16,842 nucleotides of DNA from Clostridia bacterium (lineage in GTDB: Bacteria > Bacillota_A > Clostridia > Christensenellales > Aristaeellaceae), in NCBI GenBank assembly GCA_017525805.1, contig JAFXSH010000163.1:1-16842 (forward strand). The letters run 5' to 3'. The position numbers were made by a program, and so were the translations under genes. Of this stretch, positions 6,877-13,869 are shown in pieces; position 1 is the first letter of the stretch, and each line of letters starts with the position of its first letter. The notes under the pieces were generated by a model that saw only the letters and a list, made by a program, of their open reading frames with translations, made no database searches and was not told the DNA's origin.

Positions 6877-8943
6877 TTACTTGGGGATCAGCACCGCCGC
6901 GCTGTGGGCCATGAGCCGCAGCAGAAGCCTGCCATGCCGCACCAAGCCCACGGAAACGGGTTCCTCGCGGAATCCCTCGTCGTCGGTCAGGAAGCGCCGG
7001 ATCATTTCCGATCCGTCCCCGACGCCGATATCTTTTAAGGGCAGACTGATCACCTGGGGCGCGCAGTCATTGTTGCAGGCCACCACGACGAGCTTTTCCC
7101 CGTCGAACCGGGCGTAAGCGATGAAGCCGAAGCCCCAGCAAAGAGGCTTCACGCTGCTTTCCCGCAGGAAAGAAAGCTCCCTGCGCAGCTGGGCCAGGGC
7201 CTGGTGAAAACTGATCAATCCCTGATCCTCATGTCCCCAGGGGTAGGGCCGCCGGTTGTCCGGATCGGTCCAGCCGGTCAGGCCCGCTTCGTCCCCGTAA
7301 TAGAGAGTGGGCGCGCCCGGCCAGGTCATCTGGATCACCGCCGCTTCCCGGTAAACGGCGGGCTGCACGCCCTCGGACGCGGCAGCGCTGCCCGCGTCCC
7401 GCAGCCTGCCCGGACGGCCATTGGTGCGGGTCATGAAGCGGCTGTGATCGTGATTGCTCAGTTCGTTCATAGCGCACTGGAGAGAGGGCATGGGCATGCG
7501 GGACATGTTTTCCAGCATGATGTCAAAGAACGCGCTGCCGTTTTGGTACAGATCGTCCCGCCGGGAATCGGAATGCTTTTCCATGCCGGTGAGGAACCAG
7601 GTGACGGGCTCCATAAAGGCGTCGTAGTTCATCACGCTGTCCCATTCGTCGCCGCCCAACCATTCGGAGGGGTTGCCGTAATGCTCGGCGATGATCAGAA
7701 GGTCAGGATTCACCGCCTTGACCCGGCGGCGGAATTCCTTCCAGAACAGATGATTGAATTCCCGGCTGTGGCCCAAATCGGCCCCCACGTCCAGCCGCCA
7801 GCCGTCGATGGAGTAGGGCGGCGAGGCCCACTTTTCGGCGATTTTCAGGATTTCTTCGCACAGTTCCCAGGAGTTTTCGTAATTCAGCTTGGGCAGGGTG
7901 TCCACATTCCACCAGGAATCGTAATGCCGGGCGTCGCGGAACTGGAAATAATTCCGGTAGGGGCTGGCGGGGTGATCGTAAGCGCCGGGCCGGTAGCCCC
8001 CCGCCGTTTCATACAGCCGCTCCTTATCCATCCAGCGGTTAAAGGAGCCGCAGTGGTTGAACACCCCGTCCAGGATGATTTTCATGCCCCGGCGGTGCAG
8101 CTCCCGGCAGAAGGAGGCAAAGTAAGCGTCGCTGGCCTCTAAGTTTTCCGGCAGGGTGGTGCGCTTGATATAGGCCGTGGCGTGCACGTTTTTCCGCTCG
8201 CTCTTTTTCAGCGTGTCCCCGCCGTCATGGGCAATTACGGTGAGATGGGGGTCCACGTGGGAATAATCCTGGGTATCGTATTTATGATTGGAGGGGGAGA
8301 CGAAGATGGGGTTCAGATACAGCGCCTCCACGCCCAAGGACTGCAAATAATCCAGCTTTTCCATAACGCCCGGCAGATCGCCGCCGTAAAAGCAGCGGAA
8401 ATCCCCGTCCTGAGGCAGGGTGTCCCACTCCGCGATATGATGGACATAACCGCCGGTATAGTGGTATTCCCTTTCCAGAACGTCGTTTTCGGGATCGCCG
8501 TTGCGGAACCGGTCCGGGAAAATCTGGTACTGCACCGCGCCCTTGGCCCAGGCGGGCACATGAAAGCCGGGCAGCAGGCGGAAGGAATGGGCGGGATCGG
8601 GGTAAGGCACGGAATCCGTCAGAGCCGCACCCGTCCGCCGGTAATGGATATACTTGCCTTTCCAGGCAATGAGAAACGAATAAAAAACCGCCGAGCCGTC
8701 CCCGCAGTGGAGATGGGTTTCATACCAGTCGAACGCCCCGTCGGTTTTCACCTTTTCCATGGGCAGGATCAGGGCCGGATACCCCGTCAGCAGCGTTGCC
8801 TGCACCTGAGCGCCTTTGCAGATGCGCAGCCGAACGGCCACGGTGTCCCCGATCTCCGGTTCGGCGGGGGTGCAAAATAAAGCCGTTTCATCGCTGAATA
8901 TGGAGGGGATCAGCGCGTCTTCCCGCACAGGGGAATCATTCAT
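6877..8943 (-). CDS. GH13 alpha-glucan hydrolase (neopullulanase/cyclomaltodextrinase-like)
   Basis: A 688-residue GH13 enzyme expected to hydrolyse alpha-1,4 (possibly alpha-1,6) bonds in malto-oligosaccharides, cyclodextrins or pullulan. Residues 1 to about 125 look like the N-terminal beta domain of this subgroup. The catalytic barrel has region I LDGVFNH (291-297), region II GWRLD with nucleophile D385, region III IIAEH with acid/base E420, and region IV SNHD with D499. A beta-rich C-terminal domain follows from about 605. An approximately 30-residue segment (241-271) before region I is longer than in minimal GH13 barrels. No signal peptide is seen, so it is probably cytoplasmic and acts on imported oligosaccharides. 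Start 8943 is preferred because AGGAAGGAG lies upstream; an in-frame ATG at 9024 lacks a ribosome site. Exact substrate is unproven. Confidence 0.92.
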   Translation of the reverse strand: MNDSPVREDALIPSIFSDETALFCTPAEPEIGDTVAVRLRICKGAQVQATLLTGYPALILPMEKVKTDGAFDWYETHLHCGDGSAVFYSFLIAWKGKYIHYRRTGAALTDSVPYPDPAHSFRLLPGFHVPAWAKGAVQYQIFPDRFRNGDPENDVLEREYHYTGGYVHHIAEWDTLPQDGDFRCFYGGDLPGVMEKLDYLQSLGVEALYLNPIFVSPSNHKYDTQDYSHVDPHLTVIAHDGGDTLKKSERKNVHATAYIKRTTLPENLEASDAYFASFCRELHRRGMKIILDGVFNHCGSFNRWMDKERLYETAGGYRPGAYDHPASPYRNYFQFRDARHYDSWWNVDTLPKLNYENSWELCEEILKIAEKWASPPYSIDGWRLDVGADLGHSREFNHLFWKEFRRRVKAVNPDLLIIAEHYGNPSEWLGGDEWDSVMNYDAFMEPVTWFLTGMEKHSDSRRDDLYQNGSAFFDIMLENMSRMPMPSLQCAMNELSNHDHSRFMTRTNGRPGRLRDAGSAAASEGVQPAVYREAAVIQMTWPGAPTLYYGDEAGLTGWTDPDNRRPYPWGHEDQGLISFHQALAQLRRELSFLRESSVKPLCWGFGFIAYARFDGEKLVVVACNNDCAPQVISLPLKDIGVGDGSEMIRRFLTDDEGFREEPVSVGLVRHGRLLLRLMAHSAAVLIPK

Positions 8944-9125
8944 GGGCTTTAGGTCTCCTTCCTGAACAACCGCAAAAAAAGCGGGGGAAAGGGATACATA
9001 AAAAACACCCTTTCTCCCAACCATATTACGCGGCGTCTATTCAAGATGTTTCATTGGTATCCGCCGCCGGGGGCATGAAAGGGAAAAACCGGCCGGCGCG
9101 CGGAACATGCGTGGGATGATAAGCC

Positions 9126-9440
9126 TTAGCGGATCAGCGCTTCGATGATGCCCCGGAAGCGGGAATTGCGCTCCTCCAAGCCCTTGATGGTTTCGTTCAG
9201 CCGGGCGTTCTCCTTTTCCAGCTCCGCGATGCGGCGGTCCCGGGCAGCGAGGTCCTCGCTCAGCAGGGCGTCCATGCCGTCCAGCGCGGCCTTGGCCTTG
9301 GGAGAGGTGCCTTTTTCTTCCCTGCGCCATTTATACAGGGTCATTACATTGATGTGCATTTCGTCGCTGGCGGCCTTAGCGCCCTTTTCCGCCATCAGCG
9401 CCATGGCGCGTTCCCGTGTTTCCAGATTATACTTCGGCAT
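9126..9440 (-). CDS. Small helix-turn-helix / coiled-coil protein (IS3 OrfA-like, orphan)
   Basis: A 104-residue basic protein. Residues about 7-40 look like a helix-turn-helix (ERAMALMAEKG...TLYKWRREE). Residues about 62-98 form a heptad-rich coiled coil (RRIAELEKENARLNETI). This order resembles the OrfA subunit of IS3-family transposases and related small DNA-binding proteins. No OrfB, no terminal inverted repeats and no frameshift site are present, so it is either a remnant or a domesticated DNA-binding protein. Start 9440 (ATGCCG) has GGAGG 11 nt upstream. Upstream in-frame ATGs at 9467 and 9500 lack a ribosome site. The upstream DNA is AT-rich (9505-9550). Target and role are unknown. 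Confidence 0.7.
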   Translation of the reverse strand: MPKYNLETRERAMALMAEKGAKAASDEMHINVMTLYKWRREEKGTSPKAKAALDGMDALLSEDLAARDRRIAELEKENARLNETIKGLEERNSRFRGIIEALIR

Positions 9441-9553
9441 TGGTGGATTATCCTCCTTTTTTTTCATGGTTTCTATGCTGTTATTCGACAGGGATTTCAT
9501 AATTCCTGCTATATTATATATATAAAATTATAAAAAGTGTGATATAATGAAAA

Positions 9554-9575
9554 CGCCTTTCCCGAGGGAAAGGCG
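9554..9575 (-). terminator. Terminator of the Coat-F-like gene pair
   Basis: A perfect 10-bp stem (CGCCTTTCCC at 9554-9563, GGGAAAGGCG at 9566-9575) is followed on the minus strand by TTTTCATT. It lies 21 bp beyond the stop codon of the second coat-like gene. A second small hairpin (CGTTCC 9578-9583, GGAACG 9590-9595) lies between the two. Confidence 0.8.
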
Positions 9576-9595
9576 CGCGTTCCGGGGAAGGAACG

Positions 9596-9916
9596 TTACA
9601 GGGTGCCGCGCATCTGCTGATATTTCTGCTTGGCGGTCTGCACGTCCTGGGCCTGGGCCTGTTTTACAGGATACCAGCCCTGCCGCTGCATCTGATTGAA
9701 GATTTCCAGCTGATCCTGGCCGATCTGCATATAACAGTCGTTCAGCACCTGGCGCATGCCGGGCTGGCTGGCTTCCAGCACCTCGGAGGCGATATTGGCC
9801 AGCAGGGATTTTTCCTGATAGAGCAGGTCGAAGGCCAGCTCCTGGTCGCTGAGCGGCTGGTTCTGGCCCGCCTGGGCGTTCTGGTTCTGATTCCAGGTTT
9901 GATTCTGCTGATTCAT
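9596..9916 (-). CDS. Coat-F-like spore protein (106 residues)
   Basis: The first 20 residues are Gln/Asn-rich (MNQQNQTWNQNQ...). Residues about 22-90 match the helical Coat F pattern: LSDQELAFDLLYQEK followed by two further helices and 'NQMQRQGWYPV'. Proteins of this family are found in the coat or the spore interior of Bacillus and Clostridia, and their biochemical role is poorly defined. The gene is second in a two-gene minus-strand unit, 15 bp after the 69-residue partner, with its own AAAGGAGG. A sigma-G-type promoter ahead of the pair suggests forespore expression late in sporulation. Length and fold are typical of the short clostridial members. Confidence 0.85.
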   Translation of the reverse strand: MNQQNQTWNQNQNAQAGQNQPLSDQELAFDLLYQEKSLLANIASEVLEASQPGMRQVLNDCYMQIGQDQLEIFNQMQRQGWYPVKQAQAQDVQTAKQKYQQMRGTL

Positions 9917-9931
9917 GCCGCTTTCCTCCTT

Positions 9932-10141
9932 TTACTGGCAGCCGTTGAGAAACGCGTACAGCGCGTCAAAGTGCTGGCGGTGATGCTGGGCCACGGTGGC
10001 GGCCAAGTTTTTCAATTCCGGGCTCTGGAAGGCGTTGGCGTGGTGCATGGCCACCCGGCAGCTCATGGCGATGTGGGTGAGCTGGTCTTCCAGCACGCTC
10101 AGGTCCTTGCTGGTCAGGGCGCATCCGCTTTGATTGGGCAT
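9932..10141 (-). CDS. Small Coat-F-related spore protein (69 residues)
   Basis: A 69-residue, probably all-helical protein: 'LTSKDLSVLEDQLTHIAMSCR...FQSPELKNLAATVAQHH'. The 'LT.KDL..LEDQL' opening followed by a His-rich helix resembles small spore coat proteins that sit next to Coat F genes in Clostridia. The ATG at 10141 has AAGGAGG just upstream, and a sigma-G-type promoter lies 36 bp before it. It is first in a two-gene unit with the 106-residue protein. I assign it as a spore protein mainly from context and pattern. No catalytic motif is visible. The several His residues (for example HHRQHF) could bind metal, but that is speculation. Confidence 0.75.
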   Translation of the reverse strand: MPNQSGCALTSKDLSVLEDQLTHIAMSCRVAMHHANAFQSPELKNLAATVAQHHRQHFDALYAFLNGCQ

Positions 10142-10176
10142 GATGATTTCCCTCCTTATTGATTGGGTACGATCCT

Positions 10177-10206
10177 TAGCATGCGCCGAAAACGGCTTTT
10201 TATTCA
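10177..10206 (-). promoter_or_regulatory. Sigma-G-type (forespore) promoter of the coat-like pair
   Basis: Read on the minus strand, TGAATA (10206-10201), a 17-bp spacer and CATGCTA (10183-10177) match the Bacillus sigma-G consensus (TGAATA, 17-18 bp, CATACTA) in all but one base. The predicted start is near 10170, about 30 nt before the ATG at 10141. It lies 17 bp upstream of the divergent hydrolase gene. Confidence 0.75.
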
Positions 10207-10222
10207 GATAAGAGGTGGATGT

Positions 10223-11356
10223 ATGACGAATTGGAGCATGTACCGGCTGGCGCTGCACGTTCTTCCCAAATGCGGGAAGGTCAATAGGCCGATGAAAAGC
10301 GATTCTTTAAGCCAGATGATCGCACAGATCCTGCGGAAGCACCGGTGCGTGGGCGCTTCGCTCTGTACCTTTGATGCGAACGGCCCGACGGACACGCTGA
10401 CCTTTGGCTTTTCCCACCTGCCGGATACGCTGGTTTCGCCGGACACGGTGTTTCGGGCGGCGTCGGTAAGCAAGTTCGTCACCGCCTTGGGGGTCATGAA
10501 GCTGAAAGAACAGGGAAGGATCGACCTGGATCGGGACGTGAACGATTACCTGCCCTTTTCCCTGCGCCATCCCAAAGCGCCGGACACGCCCCTCACCCTG
10601 CGGATGCTTTTGTCCCACACGGCGGGCATCCACGACGGGGCGGATTATAACGGCGGAATCGCCAAGGGCGTTCCCATGACCCGGCTGCTAAAAGGCGACA
10701 GCTTCACCGGGCACCTGCCGGGGGAGAAATGGGAGTATTCCAACTTTGGCGCGGGCATCGCCGGGGCGGTGATGGAAGCGGCAGCAGGCACAGATTTTGA
10801 AACGCTGATGCAGGAAACGGTGTTTCGGCCTTTGGGCGTGACGGCCACCTATTACCCGCAAAAGACGCGGGGCGATTTGGCCGACGCCATCCGTATCCTG
10901 CCCAAAAGCAAAACGCCCAATTTTAGCGCCGCGGAACGCCGGGCACGGCCCCTGCCGCCTACGGAAGTGGACCCGGAGCAGCATTATAACTTAGCGCACG
11001 GCAATCTGTGCGTTTCCGCTTTGGAGCTGGGGAAATTGGGCGTCGCGGGCATGAAGGCGGGGTTTTTGACCGAAGAAAGCCTGCGGGAAACGCGCCGCGC
11101 CGTGGCGGCATTTGGGGATCGGGCCCATAACCTGTCCCAGGGCATCGGCACATTCATTTTAGATGAGCCCCGCGTCTGCAAACGCCCGCTCTACGGCCAC
11201 CAGGGCATGGCTTACGGCGCGGTGCACGGCCTGTTTTTCGATCCTGACGAGGAAAAGGGCCTGGCGCTGCTGACGACAGGGGCCAGCGAAGCCCGGCGGG
11301 GTGTGCTGGCCGATCTGAATTTTGCCATCATGAAGCTTTTCTGGGGAGGCAGATAA
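10223..11356 (+). CDS. Serine beta-lactamase-fold hydrolase (class C / DD-peptidase family)
   Basis: A 377-residue member of the penicillin-binding-protein/AmpC-like serine hydrolase family. The three active-site motifs are present: S81-V-S-K84 (nucleophile Ser81), Y172-S-N174 and H326-Q-G328 in the KTG position. HTAGIHDG after LRMLLS is also typical. Members include beta-lactamases, DD-peptidases, esterases and D-amino-acid peptidases, so the substrate cannot be named and resistance should not be assumed. No signal peptide or lipobox is visible, which is unusual for a wall-acting enzyme and favours a cytoplasmic peptidase or esterase. Start 10223 has AGAGGTGG upstream; an in-frame ATG at 10292 is an alternative. 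recX begins one base after its stop, so the two are probably cotranscribed. Confidence 0.88.
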   Translation: MTNWSMYRLALHVLPKCGKVNRPMKSDSLSQMIAQILRKHRCVGASLCTFDANGPTDTLTFGFSHLPDTLVSPDTVFRAASVSKFVTALGVMKLKEQGRIDLDRDVNDYLPFSLRHPKAPDTPLTLRMLLSHTAGIHDGADYNGGIAKGVPMTRLLKGDSFTGHLPGEKWEYSNFGAGIAGAVMEAAAGTDFETLMQETVFRPLGVTATYYPQKTRGDLADAIRILPKSKTPNFSAAERRARPLPPTEVDPEQHYNLAHGNLCVSALELGKLGVAGMKAGFLTEESLRETRRAVAAFGDRAHNLSQGIGTFILDEPRVCKRPLYGHQGMAYGAVHGLFFDPDEEKGLALLTTGASEARRGVLADLNFAIMKLFWGGR

Positions 11357-11357
11357 A

Positions 11358-11963
11358 ATGGACCGCGTGCTGGAAATCAAACGCCGGGGAGGCGTCGCCA
11401 CGGTGAAAATGGAAAGCGGCGAGGTCCTTCGCGCGCCCTCCGCCCTGTATTTGGAACGGCGGCTGCATACGGGCCAGCAAATCGATCCGGACGCTTACCG
11501 GCTGTATCTCCGGGAGCGGGGCTATCCCCACGCTCTGGAAGCGGCCATGAAGTTCCTGGCCTTGCGGGAGCGAAGCGAGCAGGAGGTCCGCGCCCGCCTG
11601 CGCCGGTCCTGCTACGACGAACAGACGATCGCGCGGGTGCTGGACACCTTGGGGATGCATGATTTGGTGTCCGACGCCCGCTTCGCGGAAGCCTGGGTGC
11701 ACGCCCGTTCCCGGAAGTACGGAAAGAACCGCATCGCGCAGGAGCTGCGGATCAAGGGCGTCGACCGGCAGGAGGCGGAAACCGCGCTGGACACGCTCAC
11801 TGAGGAAGATGAATACCGCCGCGCCGTGGAACAGGCAAAAAAGCTGTGCCGAAAATTCCAAAATGACCCGAAAAAAATTGCCCAATCGCTGACGCGAAAG
11901 GGCTATCACTGGAAGATGGCAAAAGACGCGGCGGAAGAAGCGGTAAGGGATGCTTCTTTATAA
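11358..11963 (+). CDS. recX: RecX, regulator of RecA
   Basis: A 201-residue RecX-family protein, a cytoplasmic modulator that binds RecA filaments and limits or adjusts recombinase and SOS activity. The body consists of helical repeats typical of RecX: 'ALRERSEQEVRARLRR' then 'DLVSDARFAEAWVHARSRKYGKNRIAQELR.KGV' and a final 'SLTRKGYHWKMAKDAAEEA'. The first 50 residues form the variable N-terminal region seen in Firmicute members. ATG 11358 follows GGGAGG and starts one base after the hydrolase stop, implying one transcript. No recA is in the window. Its stop TAA (11961-11963) directly abuts the stop of the convergent transporter gene, with no terminator between. Confidence 0.93.
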   Translation: MDRVLEIKRRGGVATVKMESGEVLRAPSALYLERRLHTGQQIDPDAYRLYLRERGYPHALEAAMKFLALRERSEQEVRARLRRSCYDEQTIARVLDTLGMHDLVSDARFAEAWVHARSRKYGKNRIAQELRIKGVDRQEAETALDTLTEEDEYRRAVEQAKKLCRKFQNDPKKIAQSLTRKGYHWKMAKDAAEEAVRDASL

Positions 11964-12884
11964 GATCAGCGTAAACAGGGGGATCGTGAGGAAGCACAGC
12001 AGGGTGCTTACCAGCAGGCAGTTGGCGGAAAATTCCGTACCGCTGCCATGGAGTTCAGCAAGACTTAATATAATGGAAGCGCAGGGCGCGGCGGACAGGA
12101 TCACCACGCTGGCCTTGATGGGCATAGACAGCGGCAGGAGAGATACCACCGCGAAGCAGAACAGGGGGAACGCCACTAACTTGGAAAAGCTGGCTGCGTA
12201 CACCAGCGGCTGGGAAAACAGGCGCTTTATGGGGCTCTGGGCAAGACGGATGCCCAGGATCATCATGCACAGGGGCGTGGACATGCGTCCCAGCAGTTCC
12301 ACCGCGTCCAGGGCTTGGACGGGCAGAAAGTTTTTTGCTCCCAGCATATACAGCGGGATCGCCAGGGCAAAACCGAACATGGTGGGGTTCAGCAGGGCGG
12401 AACGCACGCTCATGTACTTTTTATCGTTGGTCAGGCAGTACATGCCCATGGTGAACACCAGCACGTTCATGCTCACGCAGAAGATGGCGGAATAGCAGGC
12501 CGCTTCCGGGTGATGCGGCAGCAGCGCCTTGACCACCGGCAGACCGAAAAAACCCACGTTGCCCAAGGCGGAAGCGATGTTCCATATGCGATAGCGCCCA
12601 TCCTCTTTTTTTCTTCGCAGGGCTATGTACAAAATCGCCATGAACGCCGCCTGAAGCAAGAATGTCAATACAAAAACCAGCCCCATGTTCCGCAGCCCTT
12701 CCCAGGAAAAATCCATGGAAATAAAGGCGGAAATGTGCAGGCAGGGCCCGCACACATACACCAGCGCCGCCGATAAAGTGGGCAAGTGCTTGGCCGAAGC
12801 TTTTTTCATTTTGCTGATCACATAGCCCGGCAGGATATAAAACAGCGTCAGCAGCACCTGGGTCAGGGCGATCTGAAAGCTCAT
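11958..12884 (-). CDS. AEC-family membrane transporter
   Basis: A 308-residue integral membrane protein of the auxin efflux carrier (AEC/BART superfamily) type, predicted to span the membrane about ten times. Family marks include GNVGFFGLP (108-116) in the first half and PLCMMILGIRLA (204-215) in the second, separated by a polar loop near 153-160. Bacterial members move malate, malonate or other small organic anions, but no substrate can be deduced here. Start 12884 has GAGGAGG close upstream and fits the first membrane helix. A consensus sigma-A promoter lies directly ahead, giving a leader of only about 18 nt. The gene is divergent from the nitroreductase and convergent with recX, overlapping it by 6 bp. 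Confidence 0.92.
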   Translation of the reverse strand: MSFQIALTQVLLTLFYILPGYVISKMKKASAKHLPTLSAALVYVCGPCLHISAFISMDFSWEGLRNMGLVFVLTFLLQAAFMAILYIALRRKKEDGRYRIWNIASALGNVGFFGLPVVKALLPHHPEAACYSAIFCVSMNVLVFTMGMYCLTNDKKYMSVRSALLNPTMFGFALAIPLYMLGAKNFLPVQALDAVELLGRMSTPLCMMILGIRLAQSPIKRLFSQPLVYAASFSKLVAFPLFCFAVVSLLPLSMPIKASVVILSAAPCASIILSLAELHGSGTEFSANCLLVSTLLCFLTIPLFTLIL

Positions 12885-12908
12885 GTGGCCTGCCTCCTCT
12901 CTTGTTGG

Positions 12909-12937
12909 ATTATACTGTCCCTGGAAACCTTTGTCAA
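12909..12937 (-). promoter_or_regulatory. Consensus sigma-A promoter of the AEC transporter
   Basis: On the minus strand TTGACA (12937-12932), a 17-bp spacer and TATAAT (12914-12909) match the consensus at all 12 positions. Its -35 box lies 3 bp from the -35 box of the divergent promoter at 12941. Confidence 0.9.
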
Positions 12938-12940
12938 TCA

Positions 12941-12969
12941 TTGACGGAAAAGAACGAACATGCTACAAT
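12941..12969 (+). promoter_or_regulatory. Sigma-A promoter of the nitroreductase
   Basis: TTGACG (12941-12946), a 17-bp spacer and TACAAT (12964-12969) match the consensus at 10 of 12 positions. The predicted start is near 12976, only about 15 nt before the ATG at 12991. The two back-to-back -35 boxes form a 6-1-6 palindrome (GTCAAT c ATTGAC, 12933-12945) that could also be an operator. Confidence 0.85.
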
Positions 12970-12990
12970 GCCACGGGAAGGTGATGAAAT

Positions 12991-13743
12991 ATGGACGCCT
13001 GCGCCGTAAACGGCTTTTTTTCCCCGGCTCAGATCGATAAATACAGCGCCGCCGTGCCCAAGCGCCGCAGCGTGCGCGCTTTCAAAGGGGACCCGGATAT
13101 TCGGCAAATGAGCGCCCTGCACTACGCCGCCGCCCGGCTGGCGCTGCCTGGGGTGCGCATCGCTTTGGGCGAAGCGTCCGCCGGTGATCTTTACCGCCGG
13201 CTGCCACTGGTGGAAACGATTCACGGCAGCCGCCGCTACGCCGCCGTCATCGCGGACAAGGAAATCCCCCATGCGGCGATTCACGCCGGGATCAGCGGGG
13301 AAGCGTTCATTTTGGAGGCTGTGGCCATGGGGCTGGGCACCTGCTGGGTGGCGGCCTTCAAGCGCGGCGGGGTGAACGTTCCCATTGAGGAGGGGGAAAA
13401 GGTCAAGGCGGTGATCGCCCTGGGTGTGCCGGAGGAAGGCGTCGGCCCGCGCAAGCGGAAAAAACTGACGGAAATCTGCGCTTCTGATCCCTCGAACTGG
13501 CCCTTTTGGGCTTACAACGCGGCGGAATACGTGCGCATCGCTCCTTCGGCGGTGAATTTGCAGCCCTGGCGGCTGTCCTTTGCCAGGCGCACCCTGGCGC
13601 TGTCCTCCGCCCGGTCGAACGCCAGCTTGGATATGGGCATCGCCATGCTGCATATGACCTTAGGGGCACGTGATAAGCCCCACGTGCTGCGCTGGGGCGA
13701 GGGCAAAGAAATCGCCGCCCTCATCGCGGAGGACCGGCTGTGA
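12991..13743 (+). CDS. Nitroreductase-family flavoprotein (TM1586-like)
   Basis: A 250-residue protein of the nitroreductase fold, expected to bind FMN and use NAD(P)H; the natural substrate is unknown. The phosphate-binding RRSVRAF lies at 25-31. GISGEAFILEAVAMGLGTCW (100-119) is the usual helix around the flavin. The second half contains APSAVNLQPW (184-193) and SLDMGIAMLHM (212-222), which indicates the internally duplicated TM1586 type rather than a classic NfsB dimer. ATG 12991 has GGAAGGTGA upstream. It has its own strong promoter, is divergent from the AEC transporter, and no terminator is evident after it. Cytoplasmic location is inferred from the lack of a signal peptide. Confidence 0.88.
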   Translation: MDACAVNGFFSPAQIDKYSAAVPKRRSVRAFKGDPDIRQMSALHYAAARLALPGVRIALGEASAGDLYRRLPLVETIHGSRRYAAVIADKEIPHAAIHAGISGEAFILEAVAMGLGTCWVAAFKRGGVNVPIEEGEKVKAVIALGVPEEGVGPRKRKKLTEICASDPSNWPFWAYNAAEYVRIAPSAVNLQPWRLSFARRTLALSSARSNASLDMGIAMLHMTLGARDKPHVLRWGEGKEIAALIAEDRL

Positions 13744-13799
13744 AGCCGTTGACGATGTGAAACCCGGCGCATTGAACATGTATTTTTACATAAATCTCG

Positions 13800-13829
13800 T
13801 TGTCCGTTCCGTTCGTTTTATGTTATAAT
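13800..13829 (+). promoter_or_regulatory. Extended -10 promoter of aqpZ
   Basis: TGTTATAAT (13821-13829) is a full extended -10 element. A weak -35 (TTGTCC, 13800-13805) lies 18 bp upstream. The predicted start is near 13836. GGAGG at 13857-13861 serves the ATG at 13870. Confidence 0.75.
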
Positions 13830-13869
13830 TCGTTCAGAGAGAAAAAAGCTGTCAAAGGAGGAACTGATT

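Noticed and set aside
7204..8142. A 312-codon plus-strand frame inside the GH13 gene
   Set aside because: The minus-strand frame carries all GH13 catalytic motifs. The plus-strand product is low complexity and has no ribosome site.
9126..9600. A complete insertion sequence around the OrfA-like gene
   Set aside because: No OrfB, no terminal inverted repeats and no target duplication can be found.
10186..10201. GCCG-AAAA-CGGC followed by TTTTT as a plus-strand terminator
   Set aside because: The stem is only 4 bp, lies in the spacer of the sigma-G-type promoter, and no plus-strand gene ends nearby.
10223..11356. Calling this an antibiotic-resistance beta-lactamase
   Set aside because: The family motifs are shared with peptidases and esterases, and no export signal is present, so resistance is not supported.
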